Of a DNA stretch of 64,000 nt, positions 33,851 to 42,211 are shown piece after piece. Position 1 is the first letter of the stretch. Each line of letters opens with the position of its first letter. The notes under the pieces were generated by a model, which had not been told where the DNA came from, did not search any database, and worked only from the letters and a program-made list of their open reading frames with translations. The stretch is from the NCBI GenBank assembly GCA_965218625.1, contig CBDCLG010000016.1, positions 372,001 through 436,000 of the forward strand. Reading direction: 5' to 3'. This DNA is from Bin5 sp965218625 (GTDB taxonomy: Bacteria > Chloroflexota > Anaerolineae > Caldilineales > Caldilineaceae). A program made the translations under genes and the position numbers.

Positions 33851-34553
33851 GGTGGTTGTCCTTGCCCTCGACTTCCCAGCGCCGCAGAACGGCCCGAATG
33901 TAGTTCAGATGGCGCTTGTTGTTGAGCAGCGCAATCTCCATCGCGTCGACGATCCAAATGGGCGGGTAGCTCTTCTCCAGGTCCCTCAGCTGGTCGGCGA
34001 TCATGGCTGTCATCAGCCCGAAGTTCTGTTCGTATAGAACGAAGACATTGGGCCGCTCCACCTGCAGGCGCGCCTCGGCGGGCACGACGGACTGTAGCTC
34101 GGCAAGCCTTCCCTGGCGAATGGCGGCAACCGACTGGCGGCCCTTGGTCGTATTGAGGAAGTACCAGTCCTCTGTTCGAAGCTCCTCATCGGCCGCTTCC
34201 GGGTCAGGACCGGGCGTGTGCGGCGTCGGGCCGGTCTCGACATCCAGGCGCAAGAGCGTGTTGCGAGCCACCGCCCGCTGCAGTGCGTCCTCGAGCGCGG
34301 CGAGCGGGCTTCGCAGGTCGCTCTCCAGGTTGAGACTGGTCAGCAGCGTCCCGTCGCCGCGCATGTCCGCGCCGCGAATATAGCGCAGCTCCCCTTCGCG
34401 CTCGTTGAGCAGCCAGAAGAAATAGACAGTCACCTTAAGCTCGGCCAGGTCGTCGATCTGGGGCAGCAGATCGACAAAGAAGAGGTCCGGCACGGTGACG
34501 GCCAGCATCTTTGCGTCGGGGAATCCGATAAATCCGGGCAGCAGTTTGGGCAT
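33843..34553 (-). CDS. DnaD-domain primosome protein
   Basis: 236 residues from ATG 34553 (TTG 34559 also in frame). The N-terminal part is a winged-helix-like region (LAELKVTVYFFWLLNEREGELRYI). Residues about 170-230 match the DnaD/DnaB2 domain: VLYEQNFGLMTAMIADQL, then AIEIALLNNKRHLNYIRAVLRRW-like spacing. DnaD proteins remodel DNA at the origin or restart sites and recruit the helicase loader. It overlaps the loader gene, so the order DnaD, loader, and nearby DnaB forms a Firmicutes-like primosome set. Confidence 0.75.
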   Translation of the reverse strand: MPKLLPGFIGFPDAKMLAVTVPDLFFVDLLPQIDDLAELKVTVYFFWLLNEREGELRYIRGADMRGDGTLLTSLNLESDLRSPLAALEDALQRAVARNTLLRLDVETGPTPHTPGPDPEAADEELRTEDWYFLNTTKGRQSVAAIRQGRLAELQSVVPAEARLQVERPNVFVLYEQNFGLMTAMIADQLRDLEKSYPPIWIVDAMEIALLNNKRHLNYIRAVLRRWEVEGKDNHHG

Positions 34554-34767
34554 GTGCAATCCGGAGAGGACGGGACCAGCGCGCCGGCGAAAATCCGGGC
34601 CCGACCCAGGGTGCGTGCCTCCAGGTCAAAGTGGACTTCAGTCTACGATTCGGCCGCAAGACCGCTCCGATCCACCAAAGGCTCTCTTTCGTTCCCTACA
34701 TGTAGATCCGTGGTCTGATCCGAAAGCCCTGCAAAACGAAGCTTTCGCCTCCACAAAGGAAGAGGCC

Positions 34768-34952
34768 AGGGTTCGTTGACATTTGTCTGAACTGTGATTT
34801 AGCTGATTTATCCGATGGACGTGATTAACGGCGCTGGCTCCCGAAACGGTTTTTGTTCACGAGAATCAGGTGAATCAGAGTCCAAACTATTCTCAAACCT
34901 TCTGTAGATGGCGCCTCTTTGAATGGTTTTCTGAAACGTCAACGGAGCCTAG
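34768..34952. mobile_element. MITE family B, copy 3
   Basis: 185 bp, almost identical to the copy at 5014-5198 some 30 kb away. Its right end (GGAGCCTAG) contains the dnaB stop codon (34949-34951 read on the minus strand), so insertion occurred exactly at the 3' end of dnaB or supplied its stop. Terminal inverted repeats are present; no coding capacity. Confidence 0.7.
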
Positions 34953-36313
34953 TAATCCAGGTCCTCGCGCCGCAGCTCCAGGTCGCGGAACTGTGTCAGC
35001 TCCTTGCGGAAGTAGAGGCTGACCGAGCCGGTGGTCCCGTGCCGGTGCTTGGCAACCATCAGGTCGGCGATGTTCTGGCGGTCGGTCTCCTCATTGTAAT
35101 AGTCTTCGCGGTAGACGAAGATGACGACGTCGGCGTCCTGCTCGATCGACCCGCTTTCGCGCAGGTCGGACAGAACGGGCTTGTTGTTTGCGCGGCTCTC
35201 GACGGCGCGACTGAGCTGGCTGAGCGCGATGACGGGCACGTTCAGCTCGCGTGCCAGGCCCTTGAGCGAACGGCTGATGAAGCTGATCTCCTGCTGGCGG
35301 TTTTCGCCGCGGTGCCCGCTGCCTCCGCCGGACATCAGCTGCATGTAGTCGACGAGAATCAGATCGATGCCGCGCTCGGCGTAGAGACGGCGGGCCTTTG
35401 AGCGGATTTCCATCATCGTCGCGCCGGGCGTGTCGTCGATGAAAATGTGAGAGCCGGCCAGCGTGTTGGCCGCGTCGACCAGAACCGGCCACTCCTCTTC
35501 GTCTATCTGGCCGAGACGCAGGCGGTGGCTGTCGATGGCTGTTTCGATGGCGAGCAGCCGTTGGACGACCTGTTCGCTGCTCATTTCGAGGCTGAAGACG
35601 GCAACGCGCGCGTTGTGGCGCATGGCCGCATTCTGCGCGATTGAGAGCCCGAGGCTGGACTTGCCCATGCCCGGGCGGCCGGCCACGATTACCAGGTCGC
35701 TCTTTTGGAATCCGCCGAGCATCTTGTCGAGGAGCACGAAGCCGGTGGGAACGCCCATCAGCCGGTCCTGATGGCGGGCGAGATAGTCGATCTGATCGAC
35801 CACGTCGGGCATCAGTTTGGACAGCGGCGTCAGATCGCGGTGAATGCGGCTCTCGCTGATGCCGAAAATGAGGCGTTCGGCCCTGTCGACCACGTCGTCG
35901 GTCTCGTTGCTCTCGTCATACGCCATTTCGGCAATCTGGCCGGCCGCGCCGATCAGGCGCCGCAAAGTGGCGGTGCGCTCGACGATGCGCGCGTAATGGT
36001 CGACGTAGATGGCCGTGGGCGTGCTGTTGATCAACTCGGTGACGTAGGCCGGTCCGCCGACACCGTCCAGCTGCTCGTTACGCTCGAGTTCGTCGACCAG
36101 CGTCACGAAATCGGCCGGCTCGCGTCGTTCATGCAGCGTCAGGAGCGCGCTGTAAATCCACTGGTGGCGTTCGCGATAAAAGTCGGTGTCGCGCAGCGTG
36201 GTCGAGACCTTGATGATGGCGTCGGGATCGATCAGAAGCGAGCCGAGCACTGCCTGCTCCGCTTCCAGATTGGCGGGGACGGTCTTGATCTGGGCTTCAG
36301 CGGTTTCGCTCAT
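34949..36313 (-). CDS. dnaB: Replicative DNA helicase DnaB
   Basis: 454 residues, the normal length. The N-terminal domain (NLEAEQAVLGSLLIDPDAI) is followed by the RecA-like C-terminal ring with Walker A AGRPGMGKSSL, Walker B-type DLILVDYMQLM and the IALSQLSRAVESR motif. It unwinds DNA at the fork. It is near the DnaD-like and loader genes on the same strand, separated from them by MITE copy 3. The stop codon lies in the MITE end. Confidence 0.95.
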   Translation of the reverse strand: MSETAEAQIKTVPANLEAEQAVLGSLLIDPDAIIKVSTTLRDTDFYRERHQWIYSALLTLHERREPADFVTLVDELERNEQLDGVGGPAYVTELINSTPTAIYVDHYARIVERTATLRRLIGAAGQIAEMAYDESNETDDVVDRAERLIFGISESRIHRDLTPLSKLMPDVVDQIDYLARHQDRLMGVPTGFVLLDKMLGGFQKSDLVIVAGRPGMGKSSLGLSIAQNAAMRHNARVAVFSLEMSSEQVVQRLLAIETAIDSHRLRLGQIDEEEWPVLVDAANTLAGSHIFIDDTPGATMMEIRSKARRLYAERGIDLILVDYMQLMSGGGSGHRGENRQQEISFISRSLKGLARELNVPVIALSQLSRAVESRANNKPVLSDLRESGSIEQDADVVIFVYREDYYNEETDRQNIADLMVAKHRHGTTGSVSLYFRKELTQFRDLELRREDLDY

Positions 36314-36603
36314 CGTCAGCGTTGGTACAAGTAACTGTTCCGGCCCAAGCCTGGAGCAGGTCTACCGTGTATTCGATGCGATCAGCCCGCTTGCGAGCAG
36401 ATCGACCTCTTCGGGGGCGCCGCGGTGCTGGCGTGGTAATGCGAGACAGGGCAAACAAGCGCCAGGGAGAAAAAAACGGCGAGAACCGCTTGGTCGCGAC
36501 TCCGCCGCCGTCTGAAACGCCGCCTCAATTGATTGCGCGGTCAACCCTTGCGCGCGGCTCCCTGCCATTCTGAGGGCGGGCGGCCAGCCCTTCGCCGGTC
36601 CTG

Positions 36604-37122
36604 CTAATTGTCGATATCGAGTCCTTCGATGAAGTCGCGGAAAACATCCAGGTCTTCGTCGCCGGTTTCGCCGGGCTGCTCCTCCGGCGTCTCGCCGTCG
36701 CGGTCAAGCGGACCCAGCTCCTCTTCCGGTTCCATGCCGGCCTTTTCCATGACCTCCTCGGCCACGTAGATCGGCACGTTGACGCGCACGGCCAGGGCAA
36801 CCGCGTCGCTGGGCCGGCTATCGATCTCCAGCGTTTCGCCGTTGGCCTCCAGGACAATTTCGGCGAAGAAAGTCTCGTTTTGCAGGTCGCTGATGACGAC
36901 GTGGGTGAATTCGCCGTCGAGCGACTCCGCTATCTGGCGCAGCAGGTCGTGTGTCATTGGCCGGCCGGCCTCTATGCCCTGCAGCTGAATTGTGATGGCG
37001 TCGGCCTCGAAAGGGCCGATCCAGATGGGAAGATATCGTTCACCGCTCTCTTCGCGCAGGACGACGATACGATGCTGGGACATCAGGCTGACGCGCACGC
37101 TATCGATCACAACTTCAATCAT
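36604..37122 (-). CDS. Bifunctional nuclease (DUF151) family protein
   Basis: 172 residues from ATG 37122, chosen for AGGAG 8 nt upstream. The domain reads MIEVVIDSVRVSL, VVLREESGERYLPIWIGPFEA and the conserved EIDSRPSDAVALAVRVNVPIYV, followed by an acidic tail. Family members have RNase/DNase activity or act in stress and redox responses. A perfect TGCTATAAT promoter element lies about 105 bp upstream. Confidence 0.8.
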   Translation of the reverse strand: MIEVVIDSVRVSLMSQHRIVVLREESGERYLPIWIGPFEADAITIQLQGIEAGRPMTHDLLRQIAESLDGEFTHVVISDLQNETFFAEIVLEANGETLEIDSRPSDAVALAVRVNVPIYVAEEVMEKAGMEPEEELGPLDRDGETPEEQPGETGDEDLDVFRDFIEGLDIDN

Positions 37123-37226
37123 TCCCGACTCCTGCTCTCGACTGTCAAGAACTGCTCTACGATATCTCTCACTCATTCGTCCGCATCTGCTGACGCCGGC
37201 AGGTACATCTGTGTGCGTCGAGCAGA

Positions 37227-37235
37227 ATTATAGCA
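37227..37235 (-). promoter_or_regulatory. Extended -10 promoter for the DUF151 gene
   Basis: On the minus strand the sequence reads TGCTATAAT, a consensus -10 with extended TGC. A TTGCGC-like -35 is found at 16-bp spacing. MITE A copy 3 is inserted about 35 bp further upstream, just clear of the promoter. Confidence 0.5.
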
Positions 37236-37267
37236 TAGCCGCGAAATGGCGCAAAGTGATCTGCTCC

Positions 37268-37552
37268 CAGGGCAATCGCATCTAAATCCGGAGGCCAAAA
37301 TATCCCACGAAGGGCGCCCACAAGGGGCGCCCCTACCAATCGTCTACTGTTTTCGGCCAAGGAACCGAACTCCAGAAGGGCGCCCACAAGGGGCGCCCCT
37401 ACCAATGTCAACTGTTTTCGGCTGAAAAACCGAACTCCAGAAGGGCACCCACAAGCCCCTACAATGAGTTGCAGTTTTGGGGGGTTTTTTCGGAGTTGGG
37501 CTCGAATCAGGTAGTGTCGCGGGTCTTGGCCCAATTAGATGCAATCGCCTTG
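37268..37552. mobile_element. MITE family A, copy 3, with perfect 10-bp target duplication
   Basis: 285 bp. Left end CAGGGCAATCGCATCTAAAT; right end read in reverse CAAGGCGATTGCATCTAATT. The element is flanked by identical GATCTGCTCC on both sides (37258-37267 and 37553-37562), a target-site duplication. The interior has two full and one decayed hairpin unit. The short gap after it (37563-37890) shows no gene. Confidence 0.9.
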
Positions 37553-37890
37553 GATCTGCTCCGACATGGAGGCCGCGGGCCGGTAGGCCGCCGTCCTTGT
37601 TAGTGCAGCCGGGCGGCGCGGCCTTTGCCGCGCGGCGAAACTTGCCGTCCTGACCGCGACGGCTCAGGGTTGGGCAGCGCGGGCGCAGGAATCCGTTTTC
37701 ACTTGCGCCGAAAGGCGAATTTCGCCATTCGCGGTCTGTGTTATCATGGTAAGACACGGTCGGAGCGGTAGTGTGGGCCGGCACATCGGAAGTCATGGAA
37801 ATTCCCTCCCAGGCATGGCGAAAAAGGGGCAGTCAAAGACCCGGAATGGCGGGTGGTCCAAGCCCGCCTCGCAAAGGGGATGATCCAACA

Positions 37891-38440
37891 ATGAAAATTG
37901 GGGTCACGATTTCAGCTGGGCTCCTTGCCCTGTATTTCACCAGCGCCTGTACTTTGATCACTTCTCGCGTGCCTTCGGCGACGGCAACGCGGCCCGCCCC
38001 GCCTGCCGTCATCCTGATGCAGGAAGAGCCGGCCGCGTCCGTACGCGCAGCAACGTCGGCTTCGACAGCGTCGCAGGGAGACGGAAGGCCAGGGACCATC
38101 CTTGCGGCGGGCGGGGAATGTTGCAATCTCAGGTGTCGCACTGGCCTCGGCCAACTGAGAGGATGCCCGACTGGCAATCGACGGTGACTTGGAAACCCAC
38201 TGGAACGCCAATCTCCTCGGGATGCAGTGGCTTACGGTGTCGTGTGATGCGCTCCAACCGACCGCACGCATCGAGCTGGTCGTGGAGCAGACTCCTGCCG
38301 GGCGTACGACGCATGAGCTCTGGCTGGGAAACGGCTCCGGCACGCAGACGTTCCAATGAACAAGATCGAAGCCGACGAAGAGGGCAGGCTTTAGGCCCTG
38401 AATTACCTGACCGGCTCGCTCTATGAGATAACCGACCAAT
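37891..38440 (+). pseudogene. Lipoprotein with discoidin (F5/8C)-like domain, decayed
   Basis: ATG 37891 opens a lipoprotein leader (LLALYFTSAC). The frame then shifts near 38110 to one reading NVAISGVALASAN, in-frame TGA (38156-38158), then EDARLAIDGDLETHWNANLLGMQWLTVSC...IELVVEQ, a discoidin-like layout (DG-x3-T-x-W, QWL-x-V). Further stops follow to about 38440. At least two lesions make it a pseudogene. Intact versions would bind glycans or surfaces. Confidence 0.6.
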
Positions 38441-38924
38441 AGCGAACCGGCGTCGTTGGCCGGTTACATCGCCCGGCGTTCGGCGCCTGGTTTCAGGCGA
38501 TAGAGAGGCAGGGGGAGAAGATTCCAGTGGTGTGAACGCAGGTGCGAGGTCTGCCCTTAAGACTATGGCGGCATTTTCATCATTGCATCATTGCATCGCC
38601 TTCTGCCCACGGCGTGGCGTGCGTCTGTTGCAGAGACCTGGCCCGGTGGCAACTGGCGGCCGGTTGGCGCCTCTGGGTAGGGAGAATCTACAAATTGCCT
38701 CTTTCTCGTTTCTTGGCGCTGCCTCGCGGATAAATCTGGGAAGTTACGAGAATCGAGGCTCCCGTCTTCCCAGGGGAAACAATCTGGTCCTCAGCCCTTC
38801 GAGCCGGGTTGGGGCCATCGCACCCGACGCCAAGTAGCTGCCGCTCAGAGAAGACCGCGGCGTTGACGCGCCGGCGCCGGCCCTTCTCTCAGAGGCCGAA
38901 TGTCCCGCCGCGGCAGGTGGGTGG
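38441..38924. other. Gap with no convincing gene
   Basis: A 101-codon plus-strand frame (38532-38837) lacks a ribosome-binding site and any recognisable motif and is probably spurious. Nothing else is seen. Confidence 0.4.
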
Positions 38925-39665
38925 CTACCAGGTTACGTGGGTAACGCCGTGGTGTCCGCTAACGGTGAAGACATAGGGTTTATCGGTCGAAGTCTCCGTA
39001 TCGGCGTAGTAGGTGCTGATTCGAAGCACCTCCCGATTGGGTAGGTATTCGACAACGACCAACTTGGCAGTCAACGGGTTTTGGCCGCGGTAGAGCTCGA
39101 TCGGGTCCGTTCCGGTCGGATGAAGCTCCGAAAGGGCGTCGACAAACGCCAGATAAGGTCCGGTATGCGTTTCGTCCGTCCCGATGAAATAGTACTGGTA
39201 GCCGCCCTCGACGATACAGAGTTGCGCCGGCGTCGCTTGGTGTATCACGATGCAATTTGCCGATTCGACAGATTCGACCAATCTTGCGTAGCGGTGCAAA
39301 CAGCCCGAGCCATCTGTTCTCGGTCGCGGGGGCTGGCGATCCCAATTGGACGTTTGGGGAAAGACCGGTCGATCGATAAGGCTGACCAGGTCCATTGTGT
39401 TCATGCAGTCCGGCTTTGGCGTCGGCATTGGCGTCGGCGTTGGCGTAGGCGTCGGATTATCGGGAGGAGGAGGAGGATCAAAGGGGCCGGTATTGGCGAA
39501 AAGTGTGGACCGGTCGCGGTGCGCATTGTGCGCCTGAATGCCGGCTGCGAACAGGAACAGAAGAGTCAGCGCCGCTGCCCCAGCGGCCAGGACGCCCCTG
39601 GAGGTCAGCAGCCTCCCGGGGGAGGACGAATATGAAGCGAGCGGAAATTTCGGTTCTTTGGACAT
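38925..39665 (-). CDS. Membrane-anchored exported protein, unknown function
   Basis: 246 residues. A cytoplasmic N terminus, one hydrophobic helix (VLAAGAAALTLLFLFAAGI, about residues 25-43), then a Pro/Thr linker of PTPTPTP type encoded by a short DNA repeat (about 39420-39450). The C-terminal ~150 residues have several Cys and beta-like segments (GYQYYFIGTDETHTGPYLAFV). No family recognised. Likely an outward-facing anchored protein like the other linker-bearing surface proteins here. Confidence 0.65.
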   Translation of the reverse strand: MSKEPKFPLASYSSSPGRLLTSRGVLAAGAAALTLLFLFAAGIQAHNAHRDRSTLFANTGPFDPPPPPDNPTPTPTPTPMPTPKPDCMNTMDLVSLIDRPVFPQTSNWDRQPPRPRTDGSGCLHRYARLVESVESANCIVIHQATPAQLCIVEGGYQYYFIGTDETHTGPYLAFVDALSELHPTGTDPIELYRGQNPLTAKLVVVEYLPNREVLRISTYYADTETSTDKPYVFTVSGHHGVTHVTW

Positions 39666-40038
39666 TCTGCGGCGCGAATCCGTAGTTTTTTTCTAGCCCC
39701 GGGCTTGACGATGCGCAAGTCGTGCGCCGTCCGGGCCGACACGATGCGCTTGGCGTCAGAACCGGCTTCCTCAAATCCGCTCGGTGTAGACAACAAATTA
39801 AGACTCGATCGAATCGTACATAACAAAGTAAGCGGGCAGTGCGGCAACTGTCAAGCAATTCCAGTTAAGGGAGCGCCCATATTTTGGCGTTTCAGAGAGA
39901 AGCCTACAAATCGTCGAAGCGGCGTAGGCAAATTGCCGCAGGTGCATCGAAAACGGGTCCATGTCGAAGGCGCCGGCAAAACAGGCAATGGCAATTCGCT
40001 CAGATTGCTGCAACAGTTTCCAGGCCGCAGGAGTGTCG
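39666..40038. other. Gap between divergent genes
   Basis: Presumably holds promoters for the flanking divergent genes; no convincing boxes, RNA or gene are seen. The in-frame extension of the next gene back to 39961 has no homology to its family. Confidence 0.3.
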
Positions 40039-41184
40039 GTGGCTCAATTGCATGGCGAATACAGGTTAAAGGCCGAAACGGGACTGAAGATCTGGCTGCT
40101 CTCGCCTTACCACACCGGCAGCCACCGGGCGTGGGCCGAAGGGTATCAGCGCCATAGCAAGCATTCTGTGCGTCTTCTGACCTTGGCGGGGCGTTTCTGG
40201 AAGTGGCGCATGCAAGGAGGCGCGATCGAGCTGGCGGCGCAGTCGGATTCCCGCGTTACAGCCGGCCCGCCGGACCTGATTCTGGCGACCGACATGACAA
40301 ATCTGGCGGCCTGGCTGGCGCTCTCGCGGCGCACGCTGCCGGCGGATGTTCCGGTTGTGCTCTACATGCACGAAAACCAGTTGACCTATCCTTGGCAGGA
40401 GGGTCAGAAGCCGGATCTCACCTATGCGATGGTCAACTGGCTGAGCCAGCTTTGCGCCGACCGTGTCTTGTTCAATTCCCAATTTCATCGGCGCAGCTGG
40501 TTTGGGGCAATGCCAAACCTGCTCAAACATTTCCCGGACTACAACCACCTGGAGCTGATCGAAGAGGTCAAAGCGCGTGCGAGCGTTCTGCCAGTCGGCG
40601 TGGAACCCCTGCCGGCTCCCGGACGTCGAGGGCGGGCGGGCGCGCCGCTAATCGTTTGGAATCAGAGATGGGAGTACGACAAACGGCCGCGGGCGTTCTT
40701 TGACCTGCTCTACAGGCTCGACGAGAGCGCCCACGACTTTTCGCTGGCGGTTGCGGGCGAAAACTTTCGCAAGACGCCGGACGAGTTCGAAGAAGCCAGG
40801 CGGCGCCTGGCGCATTGCATCGAGCATTGGGGCTACCTGCCCTCGCGTGAAGCCTATCTTGACCTGCTGCAGAGGGCGGACCTTGTCATCAGCACGGCGG
40901 CCCATGAGTTCTTCGGCATCAGCATACTCGAAGCTGTGCAAGCAGGCGCCTTTCCCCTGCTGCCCAACCGTCTCAGCTACCCTGAGCTGATCCCTGCAAG
41001 CCTTCACCCGGCCTGTCTGTACGACGACGAAGAAGAGCTGTTCCATATGGCGGCAGCGCGATTGAAAATGCCGCGGGCCGCGCCGCCCTCACTGCGGCGT
41101 GCGGTGAGCGAACGTTTCAGCTGGCCCGTCGTCGCGGCGGCCTACGATGGCTTTTTCGAGTCGCTTGTCGATGCAGGGGGCTGA
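40039..41184 (+). CDS. Probable tRNA-queuosine alpha-mannosyltransferase (GTDC1/DUF3524 family)
   Basis: About 381 residues. Start uncertain: GTG 40039, 7 nt after CAGGAG, is preferred to an ATG at 39961 that adds unrelated residues. The N-terminal domain has the DUF3524 signature (KIWLLSPYHTGSHRAWAEGYQRHS, LAGRFWKWRMQGGA, YMHENQLTYP), and the C-terminal half is GT-B/GT4-like (HEFFGISILEAVQAG). Vertebrate GTDC1 (QTMAN) mannosylates queuosine in tRNA-Asp, and bacterial relatives are known, so a tRNA-modifying role is likely. The 3' end overlaps the convergent cold-shock gene by 43 bp. Confidence 0.75.
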   Translation: MAQLHGEYRLKAETGLKIWLLSPYHTGSHRAWAEGYQRHSKHSVRLLTLAGRFWKWRMQGGAIELAAQSDSRVTAGPPDLILATDMTNLAAWLALSRRTLPADVPVVLYMHENQLTYPWQEGQKPDLTYAMVNWLSQLCADRVLFNSQFHRRSWFGAMPNLLKHFPDYNHLELIEEVKARASVLPVGVEPLPAPGRRGRAGAPLIVWNQRWEYDKRPRAFFDLLYRLDESAHDFSLAVAGENFRKTPDEFEEARRRLAHCIEHWGYLPSREAYLDLLQRADLVISTAAHEFFGISILEAVQAGAFPLLPNRLSYPELIPASLHPACLYDDEEELFHMAAARLKMPRAAPPSLRRAVSERFSWPVVAAAYDGFFESLVDAGG

Positions 41185-41588
41185 ATCGGGGCGGCCGCGC
41201 CGGGATTCTCGACTCGACTGGAAGAGTCTTGCCGCGCCTCCGATCTGGGAGGTCGGGAAAGCAGCCGGACATCCACGGCTTCCGGTCCTTTTTCGCTCTG
41301 CGCGACCGAGAATTCGACCAGGTCGCCCTGCCGCAGGCGGCCAACGTCCTCGAAACGGGAGCGGTGGGCGAAGAGTTCAGGCCCTGAGCGCGGCGTGATA
41401 AATCCATATCTCTTGCGCGCGCTGTACCACATGACCAGCCCTCTCTCTCTCTCAGGGGCTGGCAATAGGAATGCGCAACCCATGCACCGGGGAGGTGTCT
41501 TGGGCTGGCCCGTCGCCTTCCGTTGGTCTTCGATTGTCCACAAAAAGGTGACGCCGCACCGTTCGCAAAGGATCATCTGATCGTTCAT
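41142..41588 (-). CDS. Zinc-ribbon plus cold-shock domain protein
   Basis: 148 residues from ATG 41588. Residues 8-38 hold a zinc ribbon (CERC...CMGC) with the conserved TFLWTIEDQR. A cold-shock domain follows: KRYGFITP (RNP1-like), ELFAHRSRF (RNP2-like), LRQGDLVEFSV. The tail is low complexity. Probably an RNA-binding protein. It ends inside the 3' end of the convergent glycosyltransferase gene, so the two transcripts are antisense there. Confidence 0.75.
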   Translation of the reverse strand: MNDQMILCERCGVTFLWTIEDQRKATGQPKTPPRCMGCAFLLPAPERERGLVMWYSARKRYGFITPRSGPELFAHRSRFEDVGRLRQGDLVEFSVAQSEKGPEAVDVRLLSRPPRSEARQDSSSRVENPGAAAPIQPPASTSDSKKPS

Positions 41589-41664
41589 GGCGAATTGGCT
41601 AAATTGTATTCGAACCGTTTCAGATCGGGCGTTTGAGCGTACAGGATACATCCGACGCCCGCAT

Positions 41665-41693
41665 TTGACAATCGGTAGCGGCCCTGCTAGCAT
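41665..41693 (+). promoter_or_regulatory. Promoter of tRNA-Cys
   Basis: TTGACA (41665-41670), 17-bp spacer, TAGCAT (41688-41693) preceded by TGC. Predicted start near 41700, about 24 nt before the mature tRNA. Confidence 0.6.
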
Positions 41694-41722
41694 CATGCAG
41701 AGGAATATCCTCTTTGGCAAAG

Positions 41723-41794
<72 letters not shown>

Positions 41795-41795
41795 C

Positions 41796-41821
41796 AAACC
41801 GCTCTTGTGGGCGGTTTTCTT
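41796..41821 (+). terminator. Terminator of tRNA-Cys
   Basis: A hairpin AAACCGCTC-TTGT-GGGCGGTTT followed by TCTTGTC, starting immediately after the tRNA. It carries a short T-rich run within the 3' arm. Confidence 0.7.
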
Positions 41822-42211
41822 GTCTGCGGGCTCTATACTGTGTTTGCGCGTCTGTGCGCCTTGCGGGTATGCAGGTCTACAGGGCAGAGTTTTTCTTCAC
41901 GCTGGCAGGCGCTTTTCTTGTGATACAATTTATATTCCGGCTATCCACTCCTCTGAACTCCCCCCGGGGTGATGGTCGGGCCGTCTGACGCACCGGGCGC
42001 GGATGGGGCGGTTGCATCGGGCAATCTGCGCCAGTTCGTCCAAGTTACCGAGAGAGAAGAACAGGCTTTCGTGTAAGAGGGATAATCAGTTGAAACCGTG
42101 AGGGGGATTAGCAGGTTTTGGCGTGAGAGGGAAGAGCAGATTTGCCGCACCGAAGCAGCCGTTCGCGCGCAGAGCGCACATTCACATTGTAACAGTTAAG
42201 CAGGTCCACCA
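41822..42211 (+). promoter_or_regulatory. Upstream region of PBP gene with extended -10 and 25-bp repeats
   Basis: TGATACAAT at 41921-41929 is an extended -10 candidate. At about 42055-42145 lie four degenerate direct repeats of exactly 25-bp period, each anchored by CAG (42062, 42087, 42112, 42137) and containing CGTGAGAGG-like cores. Such phased repeats could bind a regulator. No small gene is evident. Confidence 0.4.

Noticed and set aside
38532..38837. 101-codon plus-strand frame
   Set aside because: No ribosome-binding site, no recognisable domain, and composition unlike neighbouring genes.
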